A stretch of DNA of 64,000 bases from Aquimarina sp. RZ0 (GTDB lineage: Bacteria > Bacteroidota > Bacteroidia > Flavobacteriales > Flavobacteriaceae): the NCBI RefSeq assembly GCF_008370685.1, contig NZ_VTZU01000012.1, forward strand, positions 1 to 64,000, read 5' to 3'. The notes beneath the pieces are model-generated. The model was not told where the DNA came from, made no database searches, and saw nothing but the letters and a program-made list of their open reading frames with translations. This document shows positions 49,312 to 58,099 of the stretch, piece after piece. Both the position numbers and the translations under genes were made by a program. Position 1 is the first letter of the stretch. Each line of letters opens with the position of its first letter.

Positions 49312-50334
49312 TTATGCTAACATAGCAGAGACATCTGCAGTTTTAACAGTTTTTACAATTCTGGCAGCAATTTTATATGGATCTCCATTTGAAGCTGGAC
49401 GACGATCTTCTAACCATCCTTTCCATCCTTTTTCAACTGTAATAATAGGGATTCTTATGGATGCGCCTCTATCGGATATTCCAAAAGAAAATTCGTCTAT
49501 CGATTGTGTTTCGTGCTCACCAGTTAATCGTTGGTCATTAAACTCACCATAAACAGCAATATGCTCCTTTGTTACAGGTCTAAAAGCTTCACAAATTGTT
49601 TCGTAAACTTCCTTAGATCCGCAAGTTCTTAATATTTCATTAGAGAAGTTAGCATGCATACCAGAACCATTCCAGTCACCTTTGATTGGTTTTGGATGGT
49701 ATTCAATATAGTAGCCATACTTTTCAGTAAGACGATCTAATAAGTAGCGTGCTATCCATATTTCGTCTCCAGCTTTTTTAGCTCCTTTAGAAAATAATTG
49801 AAACTCCCACTGTCCACTTGCAACTTCCTGATTTATTCCTTCAAAGTTTAAACCTGCATCAATACATAGATCTGCGTGTTCTTCTACAAAATCTCTACCA
49901 TGCGTATTTCTTCCTCCTACAGAACAGTAGTACATTCCTTGAGGTCCAGGATATCCTCCAACAGGAAAGCCTAAAGGTAGTTGAGTGTTTCTATCCATAA
50001 TAAAGTATTCTTGTTCGAAACCAAACCAGAAATCACCATCATCATCAATCGTAGCTCTTGCATTAGACTCGTGCGGAGTTCCATCAGCATTTAGAACTTC
50101 AGTCATTACTAGATATCCATTTCTTCTTGCAGGATCAGGATAAATAGCTACAGGCTTTAGTAAACAGTCAGAAGAACCACCTTCTGCTTGTTTTGTAGAA
50201 CTTCCGTCAAAAGACCAAGTTGGGCAATCTTCAAGATTCCCACTAAAATTATCTTCAACTTTTGTTTTACTTCTTAGATTAGCAGTTGGTTTATAACCAT
50301 CTAACCAAATGTATTCTAATTTAGATTTACTCAT
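49312..50334 (-). CDS. glnA: type II glutamine synthetase
   Basis: 340 residues from MSKSKLEYIWLDGYKPTANL; 20 upstream in-frame residues are rejected. It makes glutamine from glutamate, ammonia and ATP. The short form and motifs (TWSFDGSSTKQA, GPQGMYYCSVGG, NFEGINQEVASGQWEFQ, GDWNGSGMHANFS, DEFSFGISDRGASIRIP) identify the eukaryote-like GSII class, which lacks the adenylylation site of bacterial GSI. It is divergent from a GSIII gene 220 bp away, so nitrogen assimilation has two unrelated enzymes under one shared upstream region. Confidence 0.96.
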   Translation of the reverse strand: MSKSKLEYIWLDGYKPTANLRSKTKVEDNFSGNLEDCPTWSFDGSSTKQAEGGSSDCLLKPVAIYPDPARRNGYLVMTEVLNADGTPHESNARATIDDDGDFWFGFEQEYFIMDRNTQLPLGFPVGGYPGPQGMYYCSVGGRNTHGRDFVEEHADLCIDAGLNFEGINQEVASGQWEFQLFSKGAKKAGDEIWIARYLLDRLTEKYGYYIEYHPKPIKGDWNGSGMHANFSNEILRTCGSKEVYETICEAFRPVTKEHIAVYGEFNDQRLTGEHETQSIDEFSFGISDRGASIRIPIITVEKGWKGWLEDRRPASNGDPYKIAARIVKTVKTADVSAMLA

Positions 50335-50369
50335 AATTAATACTTTAATAAATTGAACTCTTAAATATC

Positions 50370-50377
50370 CAAAAATA
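50370..50377 (-). promoter_or_regulatory. candidate -7 element of the GSII gene
   Basis: TATTTTTG on the minus strand, 35 bp before the GSII start. Confidence 0.4.
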
Positions 50378-50527
50378 ATTTTATTTTGCGACAACTAAAA
50401 AAAAATAGGGGGGTAAAAGGGGTTTTATTGTAAATTTTTACGAACTACCTAGATTTTAGTAGGGTATTTTTGTTTTTTTTTAATTTTTAAAGAGCATAAT
50501 TCTATTATTAACAACAAAAACTTACTC

Positions 50528-50535
50528 TATATTTG
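50528..50535 (+). promoter_or_regulatory. -7 element of the GSIII gene
   Basis: TATATTTG matches TAnnTTTG, 20 bp before the GSIII ATG. Confidence 0.55.
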
Positions 50536-50555
50536 TATTAAATTTAGTTCAAATT

Positions 50556-52742
50556 ATGTCAACATTAAGATTTCAGGCTTTGAAAGAAACATTAAATCGT
50601 ACTAGTATATTAGTTGCAGAAACTGAACGTAGATCATTACTGTTTGGTAAAAATGTTTTTAACCAGGCTACGATGCTTCAATACCTAACAAAAGATGCCT
50701 TTGATAGTGTTGTGGACGCTATTGAAAACGGATCGAAGATTGATAGAAGGATTGCAGATCAAATCGCATCTTCAATGAAGGATTGGGCATTGTCCAAAGG
50801 GGTTACTCATTACACACATTGGTTTCAGCCACTTACTGGAGCTACGGCAGAAAAACACGATGCTTTTTTTGAAACTATAGGCAATGATCGGGCTATGGAA
50901 AAATTTGGAGGCGATCAATTGGTACAACAAGAACCTGATGCTTCTTCTTTTCCTCACGGAGGAATTCGCAATACTTTTGAAGCCAGAGGATATACGGCCT
51001 GGGATCCTACCTCCCCAGCCTTTATTTATGGGACAACTTTATGCATTCCTACCGTTTTTGTTGCCTATACGGGAGAGGCTTTGGATTATAAAACTCCGCT
51101 TCTGAGGGCTTTACAAGCAGTAGATAGTGCAGCGACTGCAGTTGCCAAATATTTTGATAAAAATGTTAAAAAAGTAAACGCATCACTGGGGTGGGAGCAA
51201 GAATATTTTTTGATTGATAGAGCATTGGTCAACTCCAGACCTGATTTGTTAATGACAGGCAGAACATTATTAGGGCATTCATCGGCAAAAGGACAACAAT
51301 TAGATGATCACTATTTTGGTAGTATTCCTAATAGGGCTTTGTCTTTTATGAGAGATTTAGAAAATGAATGTATGCTTCTTGGTATACCCGTAAAAACACG
51401 TCATAATGAAGTCGCTCCTAATCAATTCGAATTGGCGCCGATTTATGAGGAAACAAACCTGGCAGTAGATCATAATTCTCTATTGATGGATGTAATGGAA
51501 AAGGTAGCGATGAGACACAACCTGAAAGTTTTGTTGCATGAAAAACCTTTTGCAGGTGTAAATGGATCAGGAAAACATAATAACTGGTCATTAAGTACCA
51601 ATACCAACGTTAATTTGTTAAGTCCTGGAAAAACACCTATGAGTAATCTTCAGTTTTTAACTTTTTTTATAAATACAATTAGAGCAATTAACGAATATGA
51701 AGAATTGATGAGGGCAGGTGTTGCTTCTGCTAGTAATGATCATCGTCTTGGAGCGAATGAAGCACCTCCTGCGATTATGTCTGTTTTTATTGGTCAGCAA
51801 TTAACAGCTGTCCTCAAAGAATTAGAAGGAGTCACTGATGGAAAACTTTCTCCGCAGGAGAAGACAGATCTTAAACTTAATGTGGTAGGTAAAATACCAG
51901 AGATTCTATTAGATAATACGGATCGCAACAGAACTTCTCCTTTTGCATTTACAGGAAATAAATTTGAGTTTAGAGCAGTTGGATCCAAAGCTAATTGTGC
52001 AAACCCAATGACAATTCTAAATACTATAGTAGCAAAGCAACTCAAAGAATTTAAGAAAGAAGTAGATGAACTGATTGATACTAAAAATCTTAAAAAAGAT
52101 GAAGCTGTTTTTAATGTTTTAAGAGAATATATAAAAAAATCCAGAAATATTCTTTTTGAAGGAAATGGATATGGTTTGGAATGGGAGAAAGAATCAAAAA
52201 AAAGAGGACTCAGTAATAATAAGACCACGCCAGAAGCATTAAAAGCAAAAGTGTCTAAAAAAACTCTTGATTTGTTTGATGAGATGGGAGTAATGAATAA
52301 AATAGAAGCTGAGGCTCGTTATGAGATTGAGATAGAGGAATATGTGATGAGGATTCAGATAGAAGGACGAGTATTAGGTGATATTGCAAGAAATCACGTA
52401 ATTCCTACCGCTATTAAGTATCAAAATATGTTGATTCAGAATGTATCTGGTTTAAAAGAACTTTATGGAAAAGATTTTGAGAAATATGCCAAAGAACAAA
52501 TGGAAATTATTGAAGAAATTTCTTTACATATAGGTAAGATAAATACAAAGGTTAATAAAATGGCTACAGAACGCAAGAAAGCTAATAAATTGGAAGATTT
52601 AGAGAAGAAAGCTTCAGATTACTGTATGAAAGTAAAACCATTATTTGATGAAATACGTTATAGCTGTGATGAATTAGAGTTATTAGTCGATGATGAACTA
52701 TGGCCTTTGACTAAGTATAGAGAGCTTTTGTTCACTAAGTGA
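50556..52742 (+). CDS. glnN: type III glutamine synthetase
   Basis: 728 residues, the GSIII length. Motifs include the N-terminal domain (FGKNVFNQATMLQYL), SLGWEQEYFLID, ETNLAVDHNSLLMDVMEKVA, NGSGKHNNWS (ATP/glutamate site) and the long C-terminal helical extension found only in GSIII. It makes glutamine as a dodecamer without adenylylation control. Divergent from the GSII gene. A 674-bp gene-free stretch follows. Confidence 0.96.
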   Translation: MSTLRFQALKETLNRTSILVAETERRSLLFGKNVFNQATMLQYLTKDAFDSVVDAIENGSKIDRRIADQIASSMKDWALSKGVTHYTHWFQPLTGATAEKHDAFFETIGNDRAMEKFGGDQLVQQEPDASSFPHGGIRNTFEARGYTAWDPTSPAFIYGTTLCIPTVFVAYTGEALDYKTPLLRALQAVDSAATAVAKYFDKNVKKVNASLGWEQEYFLIDRALVNSRPDLLMTGRTLLGHSSAKGQQLDDHYFGSIPNRALSFMRDLENECMLLGIPVKTRHNEVAPNQFELAPIYEETNLAVDHNSLLMDVMEKVAMRHNLKVLLHEKPFAGVNGSGKHNNWSLSTNTNVNLLSPGKTPMSNLQFLTFFINTIRAINEYEELMRAGVASASNDHRLGANEAPPAIMSVFIGQQLTAVLKELEGVTDGKLSPQEKTDLKLNVVGKIPEILLDNTDRNRTSPFAFTGNKFEFRAVGSKANCANPMTILNTIVAKQLKEFKKEVDELIDTKNLKKDEAVFNVLREYIKKSRNILFEGNGYGLEWEKESKKRGLSNNKTTPEALKAKVSKKTLDLFDEMGVMNKIEAEARYEIEIEEYVMRIQIEGRVLGDIARNHVIPTAIKYQNMLIQNVSGLKELYGKDFEKYAKEQMEIIEEISLHIGKINTKVNKMATERKKANKLEDLEKKASDYCMKVKPLFDEIRYSCDELELLVDDELWPLTKYRELLFTK

Positions 52743-53417
52743 AGTTAGAAACCATTTATTTTTTGGTAAAAGTAATAAGTAAAATCAACTCTATTAAGAA
52801 GTTTTTAATTTCCAGTGTTTTGCTAAAAGAGCAGATACTGTGAGATTAAATCAGGATAGGACCTCGAGTCTTCGTAATAAAAAATTAATGTTTAACATAC
52901 CGGTGTCTTATTGAGATGACAAACATTCTTTAGGTTTAACCTGAAATCCAGTTATTTTTTTTAAATAAATGTTTTAGATATCGTAGACTGTTTCTTTTCA
53001 TTAAAGCTGTGACACGCTTTTTCAATTTGAATTAATCTGATAAAATCACGTTTTTTTATCTAATATTTTCAAAATAAAAGTTAACTGTATCCATACGTTC
53101 AATCTTTTGTTTTCTTATGAGTAAATTCGAGTTAAAGTTGTGTCATTAATTAGGGTGAAATGTATTTGACCTGTTATTTATGTAGGAATGCTTGTTTTTT
53201 TTGTAAAAAAACCAACTTATACAATTCTTAGACGAAATCACGATAAACTGAATCAAATTATTTTTTAATTCAGACGAGAAAGAAAATTCATAGATAGCGC
53301 AGCGTTATCGATGCTTTTTATTTTGAAGTGTGAAACAAAAAGAGATAATTTTAGTAGGTGATTTCATTTGAGAATTGAATACTTAGAATTTTAATCCAAT
53401 TTTAAATATACACTAAG
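52743..53417. other. gene-free stretch upstream of the curli locus
   Basis: 675 bp between the GSIII stop and the first curlin. It contains the family F repeat at 53231-53285. No clear TAnnTTTG element precedes the curlin, so its promoter may depend on an activator or an alternative sigma factor. Confidence 0.4.
53231..53285 (-). repeat. dispersed repeat family F, copy 1
   Basis: The reverse strand shares TCTCGTCTGAATTAAAAAA and TTTGATTCAGTTTA with 63606-63672. Confidence 0.65.
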
Positions 53418-54599
53418 ATGAAAAAAATCACATTAAGTCTTCTAACTTTTTTAGGAACAGTTACATTGGTTGCACAATCTAATACTTCTACTTCTGATCA
53501 GTCAGGAGAGAATAATACTGCTCAATTTACTCAGGTTGGTAATGATAATAGGATAGAATCTCAACAGGTTGGAGTAAATAATTTAATCCTTAATATTCAA
53601 GGTAGTGAAACTGATGTTTCCAGAACAGGAACGATCATTCAGTCGCAACAAGGTAACGATAATCAAATTACTATTCAGCAAGTACAAGATCAGAATGTAG
53701 TTGCATTGACTACGCAGATAGGTGATGCCAATTTTCTTTTAATTACTCAGAATATTGAAAGCTTAGGCGGTGAAAATTTTGTTTCTTCTATGCAAACAGG
53801 TAATCGTAATATTGGAACTATTTCGCAAGAAGGATTAGGAAACACCATTGAAGGTCGCTCTAATGGTATATTAGTGTTGCAAACCGGAGATGATAATGAA
53901 GGAATTGTTAATCAAAGAGGGGTGGATCATAGTGTTGGACTTTTTCATTCAGGGACTTTTAATAGCTCTATAGTTTCTCAGTTTGGGATAGACAATGGTT
54001 CGGGTATTACTTTAAGCGGAGGTTCAAATATAAGCGCTCTGGAGCAATATGGAACCCTTAATAGTGCCGGTCAGGATGTGGTCGGTTTTGATAATCAGCT
54101 TACAGCTATACAAGGAGCAGACTCTGTAGCGTCTGATGATGCAAGAATACGTCAAACCATATTTGGAGACGAAAATCAAGCATTTGCACAACAAGGGGAT
54201 AATTTTGATGATTTTATTGGGCAGACGCAAACAGGAAGTAATAATGTAGCCAGTGCCACACAAAACCTTCGTTCTTCTGGAGAGTCGAATCAAGTTTTTC
54301 AAGTACAACAAGGTGATGGTAATACTGTAACAGCTGCTCAGGAGGATGGTAGTCAAAATCTAATAGGGCAAGGACAGCTAGGAGATGAAAATGTTGCTAT
54401 ATCTCTTCAAGAAGGAACACTGAATTTTAGTGATATAGAACAAAGAGGGAATGTAAATTTTGCCAGTGATACACAATTGGGGATAAATAATCGCACACGA
54501 GTAACCCAAAGAGGTAATCAGCACCGAAGTGCGATAACTCAACAGGGAAATAATAACATCACTATCGTGTCACAATTAGATAATATTCCTAATAATTAG
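53418..54599 (+). CDS. curlin-repeat amyloid protein (major curlin 1)
   Basis: 393 residues with a signal peptide (MKKITLSLLTFLGTVTLVAQ). The mature protein is almost entirely curlin half-repeats of the form Q-x-G-x-x-N, about 22 of them spaced roughly 11-15 residues apart (DQSGENN, TQVGNDN, SQEGLGN, TQTGSNN, TQLGINN, TQRGNQH). Such repeats stack into the cross-beta amyloid of curli fibres, secreted through CsgG. E. coli CsgA is about 150 residues with five repeats, so this is much larger. It has its own upstream region and is followed by a hairpin, so it may be transcribed separately from the rest. Confidence 0.93.
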   Translation: MKKITLSLLTFLGTVTLVAQSNTSTSDQSGENNTAQFTQVGNDNRIESQQVGVNNLILNIQGSETDVSRTGTIIQSQQGNDNQITIQQVQDQNVVALTTQIGDANFLLITQNIESLGGENFVSSMQTGNRNIGTISQEGLGNTIEGRSNGILVLQTGDDNEGIVNQRGVDHSVGLFHSGTFNSSIVSQFGIDNGSGITLSGGSNISALEQYGTLNSAGQDVVGFDNQLTAIQGADSVASDDARIRQTIFGDENQAFAQQGDNFDDFIGQTQTGSNNVASATQNLRSSGESNQVFQVQQGDGNTVTAAQEDGSQNLIGQGQLGDENVAISLQEGTLNFSDIEQRGNVNFASDTQLGINNRTRVTQRGNQHRSAITQQGNNNITIVSQLDNIPNN

Positions 54600-54633
54600 A
54601 TTCGTTGTAAAAGAACGATCAATGAGTAAGGAG

Positions 54634-54683
54634 GCGTGTTTATCTGTATCTAATCTAAAAAGGTTTTGTCAAAATAAACACGC
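54634..54683. terminator. hairpin after curlin 1
   Basis: GCGTGTTTAT / ATAAACACGC, a 10-bp stem with a 30-nt loop, 35 bp after the stop. No T-run; mRNA 3' stabilisation is an alternative to termination. Confidence 0.4.
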
Positions 54684-54728
54684 TTCAAAACTATATCCGT
54701 TTTAATGTTTTGTTTACGATTAGTCTTA

Positions 54729-54883
54729 GAGTATGTTTAAAAACCCTTCTGCCTGCTGGTCATTACTTTGACAACCTTGACTTTACTTCAAATAAGCAAC
54801 ATATCTCGATATGTCGTCGATTTGAAGTGTCATCAGAACACCAAACTACAGACAATCAGTTTGCATTGTTTTTAAACATGCTC
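54729..54883 (+). repeat. MITE-like element, family B diverged copy (155 bp)
   Basis: Ends GAGTATGTTTAAAAA / TTTTTAAACATGCTC with TTA on both sides. The interior is diverged from the other two copies but keeps CTTCAAATAA and ATTTGAAGTGTC. Confidence 0.8.
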
Positions 54884-54886
54884 TTA

Positions 54887-55041
54887 GAGTATGTTTAAAA
54901 ACCTTACTTCTTGAAAACAAATATTTTAAGAACCGTAAGCTTACTTCAAATAATTAAAATATCTCGATGTTCTCATCATTTGAAGTGTCCTCAGAACCTC
55001 AAACTATTGATTTTCAATTTGTATTCTTTTTAAACATACTC
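54887..55041 (+). repeat. MITE-like element, family B copy 3 (155 bp), tandem with copy 2
   Basis: Same length and ends as the copy at 42941-43095, with about four differences. It shares a single TTA (54884-54886) with the element on its left and has TTA again on its right (55042-55044). Together the two fill the left half of the gap 54600-55542. Confidence 0.85.
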
Positions 55042-55266
55042 TTAAATATTATGAAAGGTGCACTCTTAATTTTTTAACATGTCTTTTGTTAATTATAGAA
55101 GTTATAACAGGTAGTAAATAATAGAATAGAAGATAGAGTTCCGAAAAAAGCAATCTTTGAAGTGATGGTTTTCGCGAAATACACACTACTAAGGGTTGTA
55201 CAGGGGTAAGATTTTTCTCTCCTTTTAGAAAAAATGTTTATTTTTAACAAAAAATTAATATCTGTT

Positions 55267-55388
55267 AAAACCGTTAAAAAGTAACAGAAAATCACACTTT
55301 TTACGGTTTTTCCACAATGTATTTTGTCGAATTCTTATAAAATCTGCAAAATTCGCATTAATATTTTCATAAATTTGAAACCGTTAAG
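55267..55388. promoter_or_regulatory. candidate regulatory region of curlin 2
   Basis: AAACCGTTAA occurs twice as direct repeats (55268-55277 and 55378-55387). Between them is an inverted, slightly bulged copy, so that 55267-55282 and 55296-55310 can pair as AAAACCGT(t)AAAAAGT / ACTTTTTACGGTTTT. ACCGTTAAG fits the loose LytTR-type binding consensus. It lies 155-275 bp before the curlin start. Confidence 0.35.
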
Positions 55389-55542
55389 AATAACGTACCC
55401 AAGCAAACACCTAAGTAGTCCCCAAGAAAATTTTTTTTGAAGCCAAAAAGAAATGTTTTAATATTTTCTTTTTAACATGTCCTATCCCCGAGATTGTTTT
55501 TTTAATTTGAATTATTAATCAGTTTTAATATATATTCTACGT

Positions 55543-56733
55543 ATGAAAAAAGTAATTTTTAGTCTAGCAACTTTATTAAGCACTACAGTGATAGTTGCAC
55601 AGTCGAACACCAGTAGTATTGATCAATCGGGAGATACGAATTCTGCTAGTATCACGCAGGTAGGTTTATCAAATTCTAATACGACGATGCAATTAGGATC
55701 AGGGAATAATGCAGAAACTATCCAAGGTAGTGAGTCATTCGTTTCTCGAAACGGAATCGTTACACAAATGCAAACAGGTGACAAGAATAGTGCATTTGCT
55801 CAGCATGAAGAAGATAATAATGAGGTGTACCAAGTACAAACTGGAAATGCTAATACAGCATCATCTACTCAGAATTTAGTTCATTTTGGAGGAGAAAATT
55901 TATCAGAACAACTTCAGGAAGGAAATGGAAATTCTTCAATGATCTCTCAAGAAGGTAATTTTGCTAGTTTTGGGGAGTCTAACTATGCTGGTCAGGGTCA
56001 GTCTGGTGATGAAAACAAGGCAGAAACTACTCAAGGAGGAGTAGAAAACTTTAGTTTGATACTTCAGTCAGGTGCTTTTAACAGTGCTACCATGGCACAG
56101 GTAGGAGATTTAAACTCAGGTGATCAAAGACAAGTTGGTGAGGCGAATGCTGCTTCAGCAGAGCAATGGGGAGAAAGTAACTTATTAATACAAGCTCAGT
56201 CTGGAGGTGGTAATGTCGCTACATCTCTTCAAGGTAGTTCTTCTTTTGATTCTAGAGGAGGTATTGTTGATCAACTTCAGGATGGTGAGGAAAATGTAGC
56301 TTTTGCTCAGCACGAAGAAGATAACAATTTAGTTGTGCAGACTCAGGTAGGAGATGAGAATTCTGCATCAGCATCTCAGAATTTGAGATTTTTTGGAGGA
56401 GGAAACTCTACAACCCAATTACAGGTAGGTAATGGAAATATTGCTACAGCTACTCAAGAAGGTGATACTGGTGTTTTTGGAGAAGGAAATATCGTTTCTC
56501 AGTCTCAATCAGGAGATGAAAACAATGCTATCAGTGAGCAAAGTGGAGAATTGAATTTAAGTAGTATTATTCAGACGGGTAACCTGAACATGGCCCGGGA
56601 TACTCAGATAGGATCAGGAAACTCTACTTTGGTTAATCAAACAGGTACATTACATAGCAGTATCATACTACAGAATGGGACAAATAATGCTGCAATTGTG
56701 ACTCAGAGTGGTGGTACTACCGGGGAACTTTAA
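55543..56733 (+). CDS. curlin-repeat amyloid protein (major curlin 2)
   Basis: 396 residues with a signal peptide (ending VIVAQ, residue 20). It carries about 27 Q-x-G-x-x-N half-repeats (DQSGDTN, TQVGLSN, GQSGDEN, LQSGAFN, TQIGSGN). An internal duplication is plain: residues 54-192 and 223-361 align without gaps at an offset of exactly 169, including non-canonical segments (AFAQHEEDNN, QGSESFVSRNG versus QGSSSFDSRGG, SQNL...FFGGGN). It is related to curlin 1 over its C-terminal half. Role: fibre subunit of an extracellular amyloid. It is followed by a strong terminator-type hairpin and then the secretion genes. Confidence 0.94.
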   Translation: MKKVIFSLATLLSTTVIVAQSNTSSIDQSGDTNSASITQVGLSNSNTTMQLGSGNNAETIQGSESFVSRNGIVTQMQTGDKNSAFAQHEEDNNEVYQVQTGNANTASSTQNLVHFGGENLSEQLQEGNGNSSMISQEGNFASFGESNYAGQGQSGDENKAETTQGGVENFSLILQSGAFNSATMAQVGDLNSGDQRQVGEANAASAEQWGESNLLIQAQSGGGNVATSLQGSSSFDSRGGIVDQLQDGEENVAFAQHEEDNNLVVQTQVGDENSASASQNLRFFGGGNSTTQLQVGNGNIATATQEGDTGVFGEGNIVSQSQSGDENNAISEQSGELNLSSIIQTGNLNMARDTQIGSGNSTLVNQTGTLHSSIILQNGTNNAAIVTQSGGTTGEL

Positions 56734-56770
56734 GATATTATTTTAATATAATATTTCAGTATATTTTTAT

Positions 56771-56807
56771 AAAGAGTTATATTAACCATCTGTTAATATA
56801 ACTCTTT
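56771..56807. terminator. strong hairpin between curlin 2 and the export genes
   Basis: A perfect 16-bp stem AAAGAGTTATATTAAC / GTTAATATAACTCTTT with a 5-nt loop, ending in TTTTACTACTTTT. It lies 37 bp after curlin 2 and 23 bp before the next gene, so it probably acts as a partial terminator or mRNA stabiliser within one operon. Confidence 0.75.
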
Positions 56808-56829
56808 TACTACTTTTAAAACCATATCG

Positions 56830-57345
56830 ATGAAAAAAAACATAACAACGTGCATCTTAGGGTTCTGCTTGCTTATTTTGGGAGCTGCACACGCTCAAAA
56901 CACTCAAAATCCAGATGAGGTCTTAGTTGAGAATCAAGAAAGATTTGTTGTATTAGATCAATTAGATAATGATGCTTCTCCAACAGTTACTGAAAGTTTT
57001 ATAGCAACTACTAATTCTGTATTTATACAGCAGGTGGGCGCAAATAATTCTGTGTTTTCTAATATTAATGCGCAATCTTCTGATATTCAATTGATACAGA
57101 GAGGAGAAGGTAATTTGATTGATATTAATGAAACTTCTGGAGAAATAGAGAAGTTTATTTCTCAAACAGGTTCTAATAATATTGTTACAGATTTTTCTTT
57201 TAACCCTACTATTTCTACAAGTTTAGAGATTATTCAAGAAGGAAATGACCACTATTTTGAGCGTTTTGGGAGTAACGAATTATCTAATAACCTAAAGTTT
57301 AAAATGACGGGAGAAGCTCGTACCATTATTGTTAGAAGTTTTTAA
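56830..57345 (+). CDS. CsgB-like minor curlin (putative nucleator)
   Basis: 171 residues with a signal peptide (ending AHAQ, residue 23). It has only three or four degenerate curlin units (IQQVGANN, IQRGEGN, SQTGSNN, IQEGNDH) and a basic, non-repeat C-terminus (KMTGEARTIIVRSF). A short curlin with a distinct C-terminus, just before csgE, is how the CsgB nucleator appears in other curli operons; the role is inferred. Its stop is 6 bp from the csgE start. Confidence 0.8.
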   Translation: MKKNITTCILGFCLLILGAAHAQNTQNPDEVLVENQERFVVLDQLDNDASPTVTESFIATTNSVFIQQVGANNSVFSNINAQSSDIQLIQRGEGNLIDINETSGEIEKFISQTGSNNIVTDFSFNPTISTSLEIIQEGNDHYFERFGSNELSNNLKFKMTGEARTIIVRSF

Positions 57346-57351
57346 TAGTTT

Positions 57352-58077
57352 ATGAATTATAAACTGATCGCGGTATTTGTTTTATTTTTTCAGTTTTCTA
57401 ATGGTCAGTTTACAAATAAAGAAGTTGTTGCCAAAATTAAAACTGAGCGGATAGATAATGTCGTTTCTGTTATTGCAGAAGCGACAAATACTACAGAGGT
57501 GCATAAAAGCTTAAGATATACACTTTCGGTTTTTAGAACAAGTAAGGATAATAATCTACAAAAAAACAATCAAGAAGGCAGATTTACATTAGAAGCCAAT
57601 GAACAGAAAAAATTAGCTACCACTTCGATAAGATTTGCCGAAACGGATAAGATCATAATTCTCTTATTGGTATATGAGGAAGACAAAATTGTAGGTAAAG
57701 ATCGATTAGCTTTTAATGAAGCTACAAAAAAAGAGGTAGTTAAAGAAGATGATAATACTGCTGATGATGGGATCACATTAAGAGGTATTGTTATAGAAGA
57801 AACAAAAACAAAGCCGGGAAAAGATTTTTATGAATTTTTCTATAACTCATATACGCTTAATAGAATTAATGGTAATAAAATTGTAGGAGTTTATGAAAAG
57901 TTGAGTTTTGGAAGAAGTACCATCGTTCAGGTAAAGATTGAAGATAATGTCATTCATGAATTTCTTGGAAAGCCTGATTTAGAATACCTCGAACAAATGT
58001 CCAAAATTTCTATTCGAAAAGTTTATAAATATTTTAAAGATCAAGAAAACCAAAAGAACGATATTTTTCAATATTAA
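57352..58077 (+). CDS. csgE: CsgE with N-terminal CsgH-like domain
   Basis: 241 residues, signal peptide about 1-19. The C-terminal part (about 140-241: LRGIVIEETKTKPGKDFYEF followed by FYNSYTLN...STIVQVKIEDN) is CsgE, the periplasmic adaptor that caps and gates CsgG. E. coli CsgE is about 107 residues mature, so 100 N-terminal residues are extra. That part (VVAKIKTERIDNVVSVIAEA, HKSLRYTLSVFRTSKDNN, QEGRFTLEANEQKKLATTSI) has the pattern of CsgH, a CsgC-like inhibitor of premature amyloid formation. It is followed at 22 bp by csgF. Confidence 0.88.
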   Translation: MNYKLIAVFVLFFQFSNGQFTNKEVVAKIKTERIDNVVSVIAEATNTTEVHKSLRYTLSVFRTSKDNNLQKNNQEGRFTLEANEQKKLATTSIRFAETDKIIILLLVYEEDKIVGKDRLAFNEATKKEVVKEDDNTADDGITLRGIVIEETKTKPGKDFYEFFYNSYTLNRINGNKIVGVYEKLSFGRSTIVQVKIEDNVIHEFLGKPDLEYLEQMSKISIRKVYKYFKDQENQKNDIFQY

Positions 58078-58099
58078 ATTTATTTTTATTCACACAAAT

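Noticed and set aside
54710..54898. 62-codon reading frame after curlin 1
   Set aside because: It lies almost entirely inside a family B repeat and spans its terminal repeats; no protein features.
53418..56733. Repetitive DNA that could suggest a CRISPR array
   Set aside because: The periodicity is protein-level (curlin repeats) in open reading frames with signal peptides; there are no identical DNA repeats with unique spacers.
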